From: Pseudevernia furfuracea
Taxonomy: Eukaryota; Ascomycota; Lecanoromycetes; Lecanorales; Parmeliaceae
Assembly: GCA_022315425.1 (NCBI GenBank)
Contig: JAIUPT010000038.1
Span: forward strand, 1,922,001-1,986,000
Length of the DNA stretch: 64,000 nucleotides
Direction of reading: 5' to 3'
Position 1 is the stretch's first letter; every line of letters starts with the position of its first letter. The notes under the pieces were generated by a model, which saw only the letters and a program-made list of their open reading frames with translations, ran no database searches and was not told the DNA's origin. Position numbers and translations under genes: made by a program. Shown in pieces: positions 1-10,823 of the stretch.

Positions 1-437
1 ACAGTTTCCGATAGATCACAATCCAGAAAACCTGCTCAGTGAGTTTGCCAATCGGGTAGGGGAGGAGCGGGCCAGAGAATATAAGTGTCTCGAGTGCGAT
101 TGAGCTGTTTGGACACTTGTCAGCTCGAGACACACTGGAGATCACACACACATGTATTGTGTTGTGTCTTACTTGTCTTGCCTACCTCAGGCTTCTCTGG
201 CTAGCATTCAATTTGTGGCAACCTACGTGACACCTTTTGATTGAGTTACAGAGTATTGGGAGAAGGATCGTTTTCTTTACAATGGAAAGTCCAAAGTAAT
301 TGGTATAAGAGAGGATGATCTCTCGGTTTGATACTTTTATCTTCAAAGACTCAAAACTTGGCCAAGTCACCTCGCTGCAAGCTCCCAACGCCCGCTTCCA
401 TGCCTGTTGGTACACAGATCCTTTTTTTATAGCTTCA
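1..437. other. no gene seen; 3' flank of RPB3
   Basis: This stretch lies downstream of the RPB3 stop codon. The short open frames here are antisense or continuation shadows of the RPB3 C-terminal exon. I see no RNA gene or repeat. It probably holds the RPB3 3' UTR and an intergenic spacer. Confidence 0.5.
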
Positions 438-1571
438 TTATTGGTTCCATCCGTTTTGTCCGTAGGGAGTCGCACCATAAGGCGTTGCCCCTCCGCCCCA
501 GGCACTCGTCGCTCCTCCATTGACATACGGTGTTGTATATCCTTGATCAACACCGTACTCCCCGCCCTGTGGCATACCATCGGGACTTTGGCCCCCAAAG
601 CCATCCGCGTCCGCTTCGCCAGGCTTCGAATCATCGCCTGCAAGTTCTTGTAAGACGGCGGCAAGTTTTTGTTGCATGACCTTGATGCCTTGTTGTACGA
701 CCGCGTCAGGTTCCAGGTTGCCAACGGACTCAAGCTCGAAGAAGAACTGGGAGGGGGTGGCATTGTAGTCGAAAGGTTCGCCGTCTTGGGGGGCTTCCTC
801 CCATTCAGTATTCTTGGACTTTGGCCTGTGAGGTTGGAAGTGTTAGTAAGCTTGGATATTCGAGTAATATGCAGAGGAACCAGAGCACCCTACCATTCTT
901 TGACTGGATCCTCCTCATACCAATAATTCAGATGCCTCAGCTTATTATGCGGGTCATACTCGAATCCAACCGCACTCGTAGGCGCCCACTTTGCATGCTC
1001 CTTCGCAATCCCTTTCTTCGCAATGCACTTCATTTTTACCTCCTGTCCCTTCCTCAACTTGCAAATCACAGATCCCTGTCCAGCCTCATCTGTGATAACG
1101 GGATTCCCCACCCACTCATTCGGCCTTGGATCTAAGACGATTAGATCTCTTGCATAAACCTTCACAACCTCCTCACTATCTTTTGAACACTTGGCATTCA
1201 TCATAATAGTGACGGAGCAGTTTTCGCAATACTGGTCGCAGTCGCAGTCTCGGGTGTAGAGGACGTCTTCTATTTGACGGGAATTCAAAGGGATGAGACC
1301 GAGACGGTGGGCGATAAATTCGTCGGCAAGAACGGAGGTATTGGCTTCGACTTCAACAAGATCGATGGCCATAGTTGGGACTTCAGCGAGGATGGTGCGG
1401 CGGAGGGAGTTGGCGAAGGCGAGGTCTACGTTGCTAAGGGTGAAGTCGACGTGGTCTGTGACAGCCTGCAATATGGGGTCAGTCTTGAAGAGCATATATC
1501 CAAGGACAGCCTACCTCGCGGACGGTTACTCGAGGTCCCACCTCATCAACGTCCATGGTATCATAGTCCAT
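438..1571 (-). CDS. RPB3: RNA polymerase II subunit RPB3
   Basis: This gene encodes the third subunit of nuclear RNA polymerase II, the alpha-like subunit that pairs with RPB11 in the assembly platform. Three exons are read on the minus strand: 1571-1515, 1465-894 and 825-438, giving 338 residues (the yeast protein has about 318). The introns are 49 and 68 bases. The start MDYDTMDVDEVGPRVTVRE joins in frame to AVTDHVDFTLSNVDLAFANS. The segment ANSLRRTILAEVPTMAIDLV followed by ADEFIAHRLGLIPL is the family hallmark. Cysteines at about 93, 95, 99 and 102 (CDCDQYCENC) form the zinc loop. The C-terminal exon supplies the rest of the alpha-like fold and ends in a Gly/Tyr-rich tail (GGATPYGATPYGQNGWNQ). 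The gene is divergent from LSM1. Family identity is very secure; exon borders were chosen by frame and splice motifs. Confidence 0.95.
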
Positions 1572-1890
1572 AATGAGGGTTGTGTACCGGCGCAAGCCTT
1601 CTCAAGGCCTTCTCAGTACAAGAATCTTGTACATACAAGACCAAGTCGATTCGGATGCGATGGTGGTCCAGCAGCAGATTTGCATGAGCTCTGAGGAATT
1701 CTTGTGCATTTGACCATACATGTAAGGCTGACGACCCCTGTCTGCATAAAGCGGGAGTACCCGCCGCCAGGACAATGCAGCACAACAATCGGCATATTAC
1801 TGATGTGGTAGGTGAAGTTTTGGCGATCAAACGTTCTACAGTCTGTGCGATGGACATACATTGAAATACCAGTCCATACTAATTAGTTCC
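1572..1890. promoter_or_regulatory. shared divergent promoter region of RPB3 and LSM1
   Basis: A spacer of 319 bases separates the RPB3 start codon (minus strand) from the LSM1 start codon (plus strand), so both promoters and 5' UTRs must lie here or overlap. No clear TATA box stands out. Co-regulation is inference from the layout only. Confidence 0.5.
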
Positions 1891-2647
1891 ATGGAGAACC
1901 TGTCAATACAAGACCTGCCGCCAGCAGGAGGCCCGAATCATGTGGCTCCGCCGCCAGGAGGACCTCCGCAACTCCCACCACAGGTAAGCTTTGTATCGCC
2001 TTGCTCACGCCGTCGAAGCTGACAACGCAGATGTTTACCACCGCCGCCCAGCTTTTAGATCTGACAGATAGTGAGACTCCCTTGGGACAATTACAGTATC
2101 TTAGACCGAGTGGCAAGGATCCGTGTGACTAACCAAGGCGGGTGCCATTCAAATTCTACAGAAAAACTAGTCCTGGTTCTTCGAGATGGACGAAAGCTCA
2201 TTGGAGTGCTGAGAAGCTGGGATCAATTCGGTACGGAACGAAGACGGCTGTATAAAGAATATGTGTACTGAACAGTGGCTCCTTCGCTTGCACAGCCAAT
2301 CTAGTCCTGCAGGATACGATTGAGCGCATCTTCGTCCACGAAGTCTACGCTGATATTATACGCGGCATATTCCTTGTTCGAGGCGAGAACGTCCTGCTTC
2401 TTGGTGAAATTGTAAGACTTGTTCTATGGCAATCCTCAGTTCGCACTCACTCTCTGATCTTCTTTCAATCTAGGATCTTGACAAGGACGATTACATACCT
2501 GAGCCTTATCGTAAAGTATCTCCAGAGGAAGTGCATGCCCTGACCGTTAAAGCGCACAACGAAAAGAAACAGAGCGACAAGGTGCGCGCGAGGAAATTGC
2601 AAAAGCTTGGATTCGAGGTCGAACATAGCGGAGAAATCTTGTTTTAG
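1891..2647 (+). CDS. LSM1: Sm-like protein LSM1 (mRNA decapping complex)
   Basis: LSM1 is the subunit that distinguishes the cytoplasmic Lsm1-7 ring, which binds the 3' end of deadenylated mRNA with Pat1 and promotes decapping. I read five exons: 1891-1983, 2031-2070, 2162-2230, 2296-2411 and 2474-2647, giving 163 residues. All four introns are GT-AG (47, 91, 65 and 62 bases). After a Pro/Gly-rich N-terminus of about 31 residues comes the Sm fold: [20 protein letters not shown] (Sm1), [18 protein letters not shown], then [18 protein letters not shown] (Sm2). The C-terminal extension starting [15 protein letters not shown] is the LSM1-specific helix region. It is divergent from RPB3 and about 530 bases upstream of the tryptophan gene. 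The frame is intact and every exon carries conserved sequence, so identity is secure. Confidence 0.93.
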
Positions 2648-3175
2648 CGGCTTCGTCGACAGGCAACATTTGAACGTGTATCTGGATGTGCTGTGTCCAC
2701 AGTGAAGCGGCTGAAGGCATCCCAAACCGACGAGGATGAGGAGGTCGTGCAGATGCAGAATATTGTGAAATGCTTCCGCCGACCAGAGGATGACGAACAG
2801 AGAGCGTCCTATACTTGCACCGTTGAAGTTGAAGGACCATTGTGCATATGCTTCATGGCCTCGAGATACCGAGCCTGGGTTAGCTTTTGAGTGCCACACG
2901 GCCTTTCCATTAGCTCGTCACTATTTTAGTTTTCGTTGCTTAGATTTAGAATACAATGAAGATGTCTTCGAATTACCGAGATAAATTGCAACCTCCACCA
3001 GAGGACGTCAATACTGTAATCCACCATGCATGCAGTGATACTGTGATGCAGAGGACCCCTGGAGACCTTCTTGCGGGGGCGGGATCCCCGCCTGGAGATC
3101 ACCCGCTGATCGTCATAGCCAAATTTTTGGCAGAGACATTCACTTACTGACAACCTCAAGTACCTATCTAGCGAT
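2648..3175. other. intergenic spacer, LSM1 3' flank and TRP2 promoter
   Basis: No coding pattern is convincing. The overlapping small frames on both strands have no family resemblance. I looked for a TGACTCA-type general amino-acid-control site ahead of the tryptophan gene and did not find a clear one. Confidence 0.45.
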
Positions 3176-4963
3176 ATGGCTCCCAAAGTATGTCTCATAG
3201 GGTTGCATCTGGCTACAAAGGTGCTAACACATTTTAGTTGAACATACAGCCTTCATTAGAAACTGTACAAGAGGTGCTCTCTGCATCCAAAAACTCTTCG
3301 AATCCCCCAAACCTCGTCCCGATATGTGCAACCATACCCGCAGATATATTGACTCCTACGCTGGCATACCTCAAGATCTCGGCTAAGTCAGTTGGATCGT
3401 GGAGTATCTTTGAATAGCTGCTGAGGAGTCTTAGGTCTGATGCCAGATATTCCTTTCTATTCGAAAGCGCTGCTAGTTCCGAGACTATTGGCAGATATAG
3501 TTTCGTTGGTGCAGGTGGGACCTGCATACAACATAGGACTCAGAGTGCGCTAATTCCTCGTTATTTTAGATCCAAGGAAGATATTGCAGACCGGTCCTGG
3601 CAATGGACCCGAGCGTGACCCGTTACCTTTCCTTGAGGAAGAGCTGGCAAAATACCGAGAAGCAGTCATCCCAGGCCTCATACTACCTCCCCTCACTGGA
3701 GGGGCCATTGGCTATGTAGGCTACGATTGCATTCGATACTTCGAGCCACGGACAGCCCGGAACATGAAAGACGTCCTCAAGATTCCTGAATCCCTCTTCA
3801 TGCTCTTCGACACAATCGTGGCTTTCGACCATTTCTTTCAGGTGGTCAAAATCATTACCTATCTCCATGTACCTCCATCATTTACACATCCCGCCTCTAT
3901 CTCATCTGCCTATGAATCCGCCTATCAAAACCTCAGTGCCACGGTCTCAATCCTCCAATCCCAAGACATTCCTCTTCCACCTCAGCCTCCAATAGCGCCA
4001 GATCAAACCTACAAATCCAACATTGGCCAAGTCGGATATGAGGCTCATGTCATCAGCCTCAAGAAAGAGATCCAACGTGGCTCTATAATACAAGCTGTCC
4101 CATCCCACCGCATAGCGCGGCCCACAACTCTCCACCCTTTTAACATCTACCGCCAACTACGAACTACCAATCCCTCACCGTACCTATTCTACATTTCTTG
4201 CTCCACATTTCACCTTGTAGGCGCCTCACCCGAACTCCTCGTCAAACGCGAAGAAGACACCCATCGCATAATAACTCATCCTATCGCTGGCACCGTCAAG
4301 CGTGGTGCAACCCCCGCTGAAGATCTCAAGCTCGCTGACGAATTGCGGGCAAGTCTAAAAGATCGGGCCGAACACGTCATGCTTGTTGACCTTGCCCGCA
4401 ACGATATCAACCGTGTCTGCGACCCCATCAGTACGAGGACGGATAGACTCATGGTCGTCGAGAAATTCTCCCATGTCCAGCATCTCGTCTCGCAAGTGAG
4501 TGGCCTTTTGCGAAAAGGCAAAACCCGTTTCGACGCTTTCCGCTCCATATTCCCTGCTGGCACTGTCAGCGGCGCCCCCAAAGTCCGTGCTATGGAACTT
4601 ATCGCTGAGCTGGAAAAGGAGAAACGAGGTGTCTATGCAGGCGCAGTTGGCTATTTCGGCTACGGAAATGTTGACCAGGATGGAAAAGAGACTGAAGGTG
4701 CGATGGATACGTGTATTGCCCTGAGGACTATGCTTGTCAAGGATGGAATTGCCTATCTGCAGGCTGGTGGAGGCATAGTGTGGGACAGTGTACCAGAAGA
4801 GGAGTGGGTCGAGACAATGAACAAGGCCGCTGCTAACGTCAGGTGTATTGCAGCCGCCGAGGAGCGGTATGCTGGAGAGGAGATGGACAAAAAACACGGT
4901 ACACAAGAGGAGACAATAGGGAGAGACAACAGTCGCACGCATGTTGACATGGCAGCTGGCTGA
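3176..4963 (+). CDS. TRP2: anthranilate synthase component I (TrpE type)
   Basis: This enzyme converts chorismate to anthranilate with ammonia supplied by the glutamine amidotransferase component, the first committed step of tryptophan synthesis. I read four exons: 3176-3187, 3238-3386, 3435-3514 and 3570-4963, giving 544 residues. The first exon is only 12 bases (MAPK), chosen because it has a start codon, a good donor (gtatgt) and the right phase. The N-terminal domain carries the feedback region with LFESAASSETIGRYSFVGA. The chorismate-binding domain has PIAGTVKRGATPAED near residue 318, LVDLARNDI near 351 and GTVSGAPKVRAMELIAEL near 411, including the conserved GAPK turn. Length fits the family (yeast Trp2 about 507). 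In fungi component II is usually a separate TRP3/trpC-type gene, and it is not in this window. No lesions seen. Confidence 0.95.
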
Positions 4964-6153
4964 GTGACCTATGATGCCCAGCGATAGGACATGTCTTTCG
5001 GAGAAGAACAGTCTTGTTACAGTCGGAGATATCAATGGCATCTGGATAAGCCTTTGTCTCAAAACCACATCGACGAAGCAGGAAAGACACAAAATCCTTA
5101 CTACAAAGGAGGCCAATCAATTGAAGGGGCAGGACCAAAAAAAGCATCTGTAGACACCTGATCATAGCTGCAACCCTCGTTGATCACTGGAAGAGGAGCT
5201 TCATACGTGCGTATAGTTTGTCCTGCTGACTGTTATGTGCTCATCTATTTGTTTATCCTCTTTTCTCGTCTAACGACCAAAAAGGCGTCTTGACTGGTCA
5301 CTTTTGCGTTCTCGTGTTCGTTGCACCATAGTCATTCATCCAATTATGAGTGTGCGCCCATCTTTGTTTAGATTTGCCATATTTCAAAGCTCGGTCTGAT
5401 TGTTTCGGTGTTTGCCCAAACTGCAGTCCTCTTTCACCTTAAGCTCGTCATTAACTCTAAATCATGCCATACTCTCATCATGTCATGAACAGGTTGTTCG
5501 CAATCGGAAGATTGTGCGGGGATACGCATGATATCTTGCGGGTGATCAACGATCTACAGCTCGAGCCGCAGACATGGGTCCCTCGGGCCTCTGGGGAAGT
5601 GAGTGGAGGGCAGCTAATGTTTCCGTAGAAGTCGTCTTGGCATAATAGCCTTCTATCGTTCGTTGTTGCCTTTTTGTTTCCGATCCAGCTGCACGTGTTC
5701 CCGGCAATCTTACTTCTGTCATGGCGTGCATTTTGGATATGTGAATCAAATTGTAGGTCTAGCAATACGATCACGCATTTTCTTTGTTCACGCTGTGGAT
5801 ATTGATTGTCGCTTCTCTCGCATGTGCAAATTCTCAAAGGTTGTATGAGTTCATGCTTCTTCCCGTGTGCACCCGACCCGCGAATTGACCTATGATAAAT
5901 CAGAACGTGGAACTGTCTGGACTATGTTTCAGCAATCAATACCCAGAACATGAGTGTTCACCTATAGAGTCAGCCCTGTGTGTTCACGTTACAAAGATGG
6001 GTGGGTAACACTACCCTTTTGTATGTATTCCTGACTTCGAATCAATTGACACTTAAAGGCAGTCCAGCATCTTAACATCATCTTAACATCATCTTCTGAA
6101 TAAAACAACCATCGGAAGGACCCAACAATGTTCACCTCCTGACCATCGCCAAT
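4964..6153. other. intergenic, no supported gene
   Basis: About 1.2 kb downstream of the tryptophan gene. The small frames on both strands show no domain, no conserved block and no plausible exon chain. A short direct repeat built on cttaacatcat occurs near 6069-6092. Nothing else stands out. Confidence 0.4.
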
Positions 6154-6666
6154 ATGACCACCACCATCTCAGTATCTCCTCAGACCCTGGTTGACTCGGC
6201 GCCACAGCTCACCAAGCATGACCCCATATACACCCAACATGGCTTATTCAATCGAGTGGCGTTGCCAGACCCTACACACTTTCAACCATCCCTCATCAAA
6301 CGAAGAACTAAAGCAGATCAACGTCTGCTCTTCGAACTCGGCCGGACGAAGAATACTTCAAAACGTCGCTCTAGTCATAAAGCAATGGGAAGGAGGATGT
6401 ATTTCTTGCTCTCAGGACGCCATCATATGCAGAAGTTGGTGTCTTCCTCCTACGAAAATGCCCTGCAGCTTGATAAGAAGGTTTCGCTTGTGTCAAAGTG
6501 CCGCTTGCCCTCGTTTCGAGATGGCTTTTCAGTCTGGGTCCAGAACGCCAGTCACATGAATCCAACGCCCTCCGATATGACTCTGGACAGAGTTTCTAGT
6601 TGGCAGGATAATGCAGGGTCACAACTGCCAAGTATTCTAACATTACTCAAGAGAGACTGGTATTGA
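6154..6666 (+). CDS. hypothetical 170-residue ORF, possibly a gene relic
   Basis: An uninterrupted frame of 170 residues starts MTTTISVSPQTLVDSAPQLT and ends LLKRDWY. An overlapping frame of 122 residues covers the same bases, so chance openness cannot be excluded. The segment NRVALPDPTHFQPSLIKRR looks protein-like but I recognise no family. There is no signal peptide, no membrane segment and no repeat. It stands alone between long non-coding stretches. It may be a genuine orphan gene, one exon of a larger gene, or decayed sequence. Confidence 0.22.
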   Translation: MTTTISVSPQTLVDSAPQLTKHDPIYTQHGLFNRVALPDPTHFQPSLIKRRTKADQRLLFELGRTKNTSKRRSSHKAMGRRMYFLLSGRHHMQKLVSSSYENALQLDKKVSLVSKCRLPSFRDGFSVWVQNASHMNPTPSDMTLDRVSSWQDNAGSQLPSILTLLKRDWY

Positions 6667-7999
6667 ACTAAGGTTCATGGACGGGCGAATAGGGGCACCC
6701 TACAATGCAGTACATATAGATGTTGAGATAGAATAACACAAACTTCAAACATCCGGTTAGATCAGTCTGCTATCCAACCAATCGTCAAGTCGAAGAGCTC
6801 TGTGAGTAAGACCAATGACATTGTGAAGGGGAAGAAGGTGTAAGCAGGCAATGGATACGAATTGGCGAGGAAAGTTTCAGTGCTCCAAGGGGAACACTCC
6901 TAGTTTCCCGTCTGAAAATGATCTGAATTCTTTGATCTTGATCTGAGTCTGTACGATACAAGCAATGCGCACTGGAAAGGAGTGGCCAGCGCGCTGAGGT
7001 TCAAGCAACCATTGACACATCTCTTCCGTAGCGTTGCAGGATGTAAAGGCCCAAGATCCCTCAATTTTGCCCGACTTCAGGCTTGAATTCCTCAGCCAGG
7101 TCGATGGCAGTCTTTGTCAATGAAAATCTACCAAGATGTTCATGTCTCAGTTCACGGGAGCTCTTAGCCATCGTTGTGTAGTTCGTTTTCCGAGCAATCT
7201 GTTCCCTGACGATACAACTCTGCAACAACAAAGTTTGCAGAACCGCTCAGTCGGGTTCGAAACATCCTGGGAACCTTCATGTGAGTGAATTCTTCGGCCT
7301 TGTATTTTCTGCAGCCTAACTCAAGAATCGGTAGGTTTCTCGGACCTCATCATCGTTGACCCTTTTTCTTCAGAAGCCCTGGCTGTCTGTCATACGTTCT
7401 CTTATTTAAGATACATCCAAGTTGCTTTGGAAGAAATTTTGATCTCTCAAGCTCTGAGAATTGTCAACGACACGGTCTCCGGTGCGCTCAACATAGTGGC
7501 TATGCAAAAACTTTAGGAGCCAATGCTTGGAGCAGTCTGCACTTCCGCTCAAGGAGAACATCTTCGACAAAAAAGGCATGATGTAAATGATGGGAATCCT
7601 GCAGTGGCACCACCGACAAGACTTTGGCCCGTAACCGGGGTCAGATAGGTCACTGTCAGCTTGCATACTCGCATCCACCTTTGATTATACCGAATATCTT
7701 CTTTCGCAGGCACCAGCAACTTGGCGCCGAGAGGTAGGGGGTGAAGATATCTCTCTAGAATCGTGGCAATTTGGTCCAGATACGGTTTCATCCCCTCGTT
7801 TTGTACTTTCAAAGCAACAACAATGGAAGCCGTAGTGTGGATCAAAGATAGTTGCAAAGCACAGGGACTCAATAATTCAATGTGAATGACTCGTTGAACG
7901 TACAGATGCCAAGACTATAGTAAATTGATCCCTGTCAATGCTGCGCTTGGGAAAAGCTAAAAGGCGGATAAGCCGCGCGTGTGAACCCCTAGATCCTCG
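6667..7999. other. intergenic with weak minus-strand coding-like patch
   Basis: No gene can be supported. A minus-strand frame at 7549-7872 contains LSLIHTTASIVVAL and ILERYLHPLPLGAKLLVPAK, faintly suggestive of P450 helix pieces, but in the wrong order and without heme or ExxR motifs. It could be decayed coding sequence. Confidence 0.3.
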
Positions 8000-9247
8000 C
8001 TAAAGTTCTTCGTGTAACCTCATCTCTTCTTGCGTTGGCGATGGGTAAGGAAGTCTTTCGTTTTCGTCCGATCTTTGAAGTCGTTCTTCTTCCACTGTCG
8101 CCTGGAAGGTGAACACGCGTGAAAGCCGTCTCAACATGGCCGCACTCAACATCCCACCCTCTTCCCGTGTCCAAATATCAGCTTCTTCCGGTGGTTCTTG
8201 CGGCCAAGTCCCGTCTTCGCCAAAAATGTTGCCCATGTGAGCCTCTCCTTCTAGCACAGAGCGTGCCCAAATATCCTCTTCTAGAGGTATCTCGCGCTCC
8301 AAAATCTCCACCTCTTCAAAATCAGGTGTCCAATGTTCCTCCTCATCGGAAGTGTGGGAGGCCGCCAGCGCCTCCCTTTCTTTTCCATACATAGCCCAGT
8401 GTTCATTCAACTCCTGCTCTTTGCGTTGACAGTATTCTTCATACCCTAACTGTTGTTTGACAAGAGGAAGAATGACCTGTTCGTCTTCCCAGCATGGTGG
8501 GGGTATCTTGTTCATCCCCGCCGTCAACACCTCCATGTCCTCAACGCGGGAATGGGTCCGAGAAGTTTTTGTACCCGTTCCTTCATCTTCCTTTTCCTCT
8601 GTAAGGTCTGTGGTGGTGTTGTGCTTCGAGGAGCTCGCTGGGTCTTGCTGTCTCTCTCTCTGCCCACGCCGATTTGTCTGGTCACTGAGGGCATCGTGCC
8701 TCGAGGAAGCATGCTGACTGTGGCTCTGTACTTGCTGCCCAAGTTGAGCCGCACCATGCATGCGAGTGTCTCGTGACAAGGAAGAGGTTTGGTCTGGGGT
8801 CGGTCCTTGCCGACCGTTCTGGCACTGGTCCCCGATGCGACCGCCGTGTCGTAAAGTCGACTTTTGGTCTAAGTCAACCTTTTGCCGCTTATTCTGGGGT
8901 GTCTCGTTGATGGAAGCGCGGTGTGTCGAGGAAGAAGGCTGATCTGCGTTCTCTCTTTGCCGCTTATGCTGCGCCGCCCCGTTGATGAGAGCGTCAAGTC
9001 TCGAAGAAGATGGTCGGGCTTGACGTGTCAGGTCCTGCTCAAGATCGAGAGGATTTTCGACCGTCGGAAATCTTTGTCTCGGAGGCTGTGGGTGGCCCTG
9101 GTTCAAGGGGCGGGGAGTCGTGCGGGCGATCGTTTGTTGAGTTGGCCTAGTAGGCTCTATGTGATAGACTACTCTAAGCACATTTTGGAACTCGGTTACC
9201 GAACAGTGTTGACATTTCTCAATCTTTCCTTCCCATATAAAGCACAT
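8000..9247 (-). CDS. hypothetical 415-residue disordered protein with degenerate repeats
   Basis: A single-exon frame of 415 residues. The N-terminus (MCFIWEGKIEKCQHC) has a CxxC pair. From about residue 75 to 210 the sequence is Gln/Arg/Ser-rich and built of degenerate units of roughly 27-30 residues, each with a Ser-rich start, an alanine/glycine turn and a basic QNKRQ-like end (for example TPQNKRQKVDLDQ). These short basic clusters could act as nuclear localisation signals. The C-terminal half is strongly acidic (EEHWTPDFEEVEILEREIPL) with Trp-containing acidic blocks and ends in a charged, probably helical stretch. I recognise no domain. The long frame, ordered change in composition and repeat structure favour a real, fast-evolving gene. 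A chromatin or regulatory role would be guesswork. Confidence 0.6.
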   Translation of the reverse strand: MCFIWEGKIEKCQHCSVTEFQNVLRVVYHIEPTRPTQQTIARTTPRPLNQGHPQPPRQRFPTVENPLDLEQDLTRQARPSSSRLDALINGAAQHKRQRENADQPSSSTHRASINETPQNKRQKVDLDQKSTLRHGGRIGDQCQNGRQGPTPDQTSSLSRDTRMHGAAQLGQQVQSHSQHASSRHDALSDQTNRRGQRERQQDPASSSKHNTTTDLTEEKEDEGTGTKTSRTHSRVEDMEVLTAGMNKIPPPCWEDEQVILPLVKQQLGYEEYCQRKEQELNEHWAMYGKEREALAASHTSDEEEHWTPDFEEVEILEREIPLEEDIWARSVLEGEAHMGNIFGEDGTWPQEPPEEADIWTREEGGMLSAAMLRRLSRVFTFQATVEEERLQRSDENERLPYPSPTQEEMRLHEEL

Positions 9248-10823
9248 GACTGCTAGGAATCTAGTGCTCGTCAGCTGGATAGAAGCTTTCAGGTTCTAGC
9301 AATTCGCACGAACGTGGTCTTCCTGAGCTCAGTGTCTGTAAGATCTCCTGCTTGGGACGCTGATGGTGTGGATATGTATACTGATCGAAGTATGGATAGT
9401 GACTTGGCTAAAGAGCAAGTTCGTGAAGCTTGAGGTCGAACGATGGAGGCTGTGAATGCTTTCTAGAAGTGAACGAACATTCGATGGGGTATGACTCTAC
9501 TTAAGGGCGAATCCCCAGAACGCAGATGCTGCGTTTTGGAAAGGGAAAGAGGGGTATCATGGGCTTGGCAAGCCTTTGCTCCAGCTTCCTGCAATGAAAA
9601 TCTCGTCATAATGCTTTAGCGCCGATGAAATATCCCATAACACTTCTTGGATCGGACCAGGCTGCACTCATGCATTCATCTCAAACACGAGCTTGCAGAA
9701 GTAGTGGAGGAAAAGGTTCCGTGCGGCATAAATCGTCGGATGTAAAACCTCGGGGTGTGTCAGCAGGGCTTCCGGTTGAAGCCCCACCTGTTTTACTCCC
9801 GGTGCTTTTAGTCTTTGTCACCAATCAAGTAATGGCTTGCTCACCACAGGGTAGCTTCATTGGAACTTGGGGGATAAAAGGCGAATCCCACTGCTGATCA
9901 ACGGCGGGCGGTTAGCCTTCTGACCTGCATTTTGTTGGGGAATTCACCTTATCAGACGGCAACAATAAAGCCTCTTAGGTTATGAAGATACCGCAGTCGC
10001 TCGGGCTCGTATTTAGCTGGTTTATGAAAAAGATTTTCAAGAGCTGAGGGCTACATGATATCGCTGCACTAAGGATCCTGCAAGGTTTGAGCCGTGCCTG
10101 GTCAGCTCTCCCGCTTTCTTGCACCCGATCATGCCAGCGCAGCTTTGGATTGTCAACCGATATGCACCTTGCCGTGAGAAGTTTGCCGGACCTTGCTGGC
10201 TCTAAATCTTGCTTACGATGCCAACACATCGTATTCGGAAGTAAATGCAGGTGTTGCTGGCTCGAAATTCACATACAATGTTAACACTTTTAACTTGGAA
10301 GTCATTACAATGGCGTCATGTCTCAGGTTCCGCTAATGTTTTGTGACGTAGGAGTTAATAAGCCCCGTACTTTTCCCAGTCGCCCAGTCACTATTCCCAA
10401 TCGCTATCAAGATCTGCTAACGTTATGTCTCCTTTGGCGCCTGGTCCGAAAGCGCGAAAGGGCGGTTTCGTCCTGCTTCAGAAATGTCTGCCCCACTTCT
10501 GCCGCATTTTCTTCGCCCTAATTGGATGGAACTATGATGTCCTTGCTCCTTGGCCAATTCAGTTGGGCCTTTACTTTTGATAAGCGCTTGACCTGGAAAG
10601 TGAAGCGGGGGTAGTCTACCGTGCTTCATCAATTCTTGCCAGACGCCATCACCTCTCCTGGACAGTGATCACTAGAGCACCACCGCCGGTTAAGTCGGAA
10701 CTTTTCTTCCGATGGGCAGACGTACTAGGGATAAGAAAATTACGGCTTTCGTCCCTTCGAGCTGTCTTCGATTCCAGTCGAAACACTTCACGACAGCGTC
10801 GAGCTAGCATCTAAGGAAGCAGG
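9248..10823. other. intergenic, no supported gene
   Basis: No frame here has recognisable protein features. The stretch contains a diverged tandem duplication at 10195-10312, listed separately. The end of the stretch presumably includes the promoter of the gene starting at 10824. Confidence 0.4.
10195..10312 (+). repeat. diverged two-copy tandem repeat, about 60 bp
   Basis: Copies at about 10195-10255 and 10256-10312 align from GCTGGCTC onward, through ACGATGCCAACAC versus ACAATGTTAACAC and TTCGGAAGT versus TTGGAAGT. Many mismatches are C-to-T or G-to-A transitions, as expected for an old duplication that was mutated by RIP or deamination. Confidence 0.5.

Noticed and set aside
7190..7275. 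tRNA-like GGTTCGAAAC box
   Set aside because: The T-arm stem does not pair and no acceptor or anticodon arm can be built around it.
7549..7872. Possible cytochrome P450 remnant on the minus strand
   Set aside because: Pieces resembling the I-helix and the F-G region occur in the wrong order and neither ExxR nor the heme loop is present.
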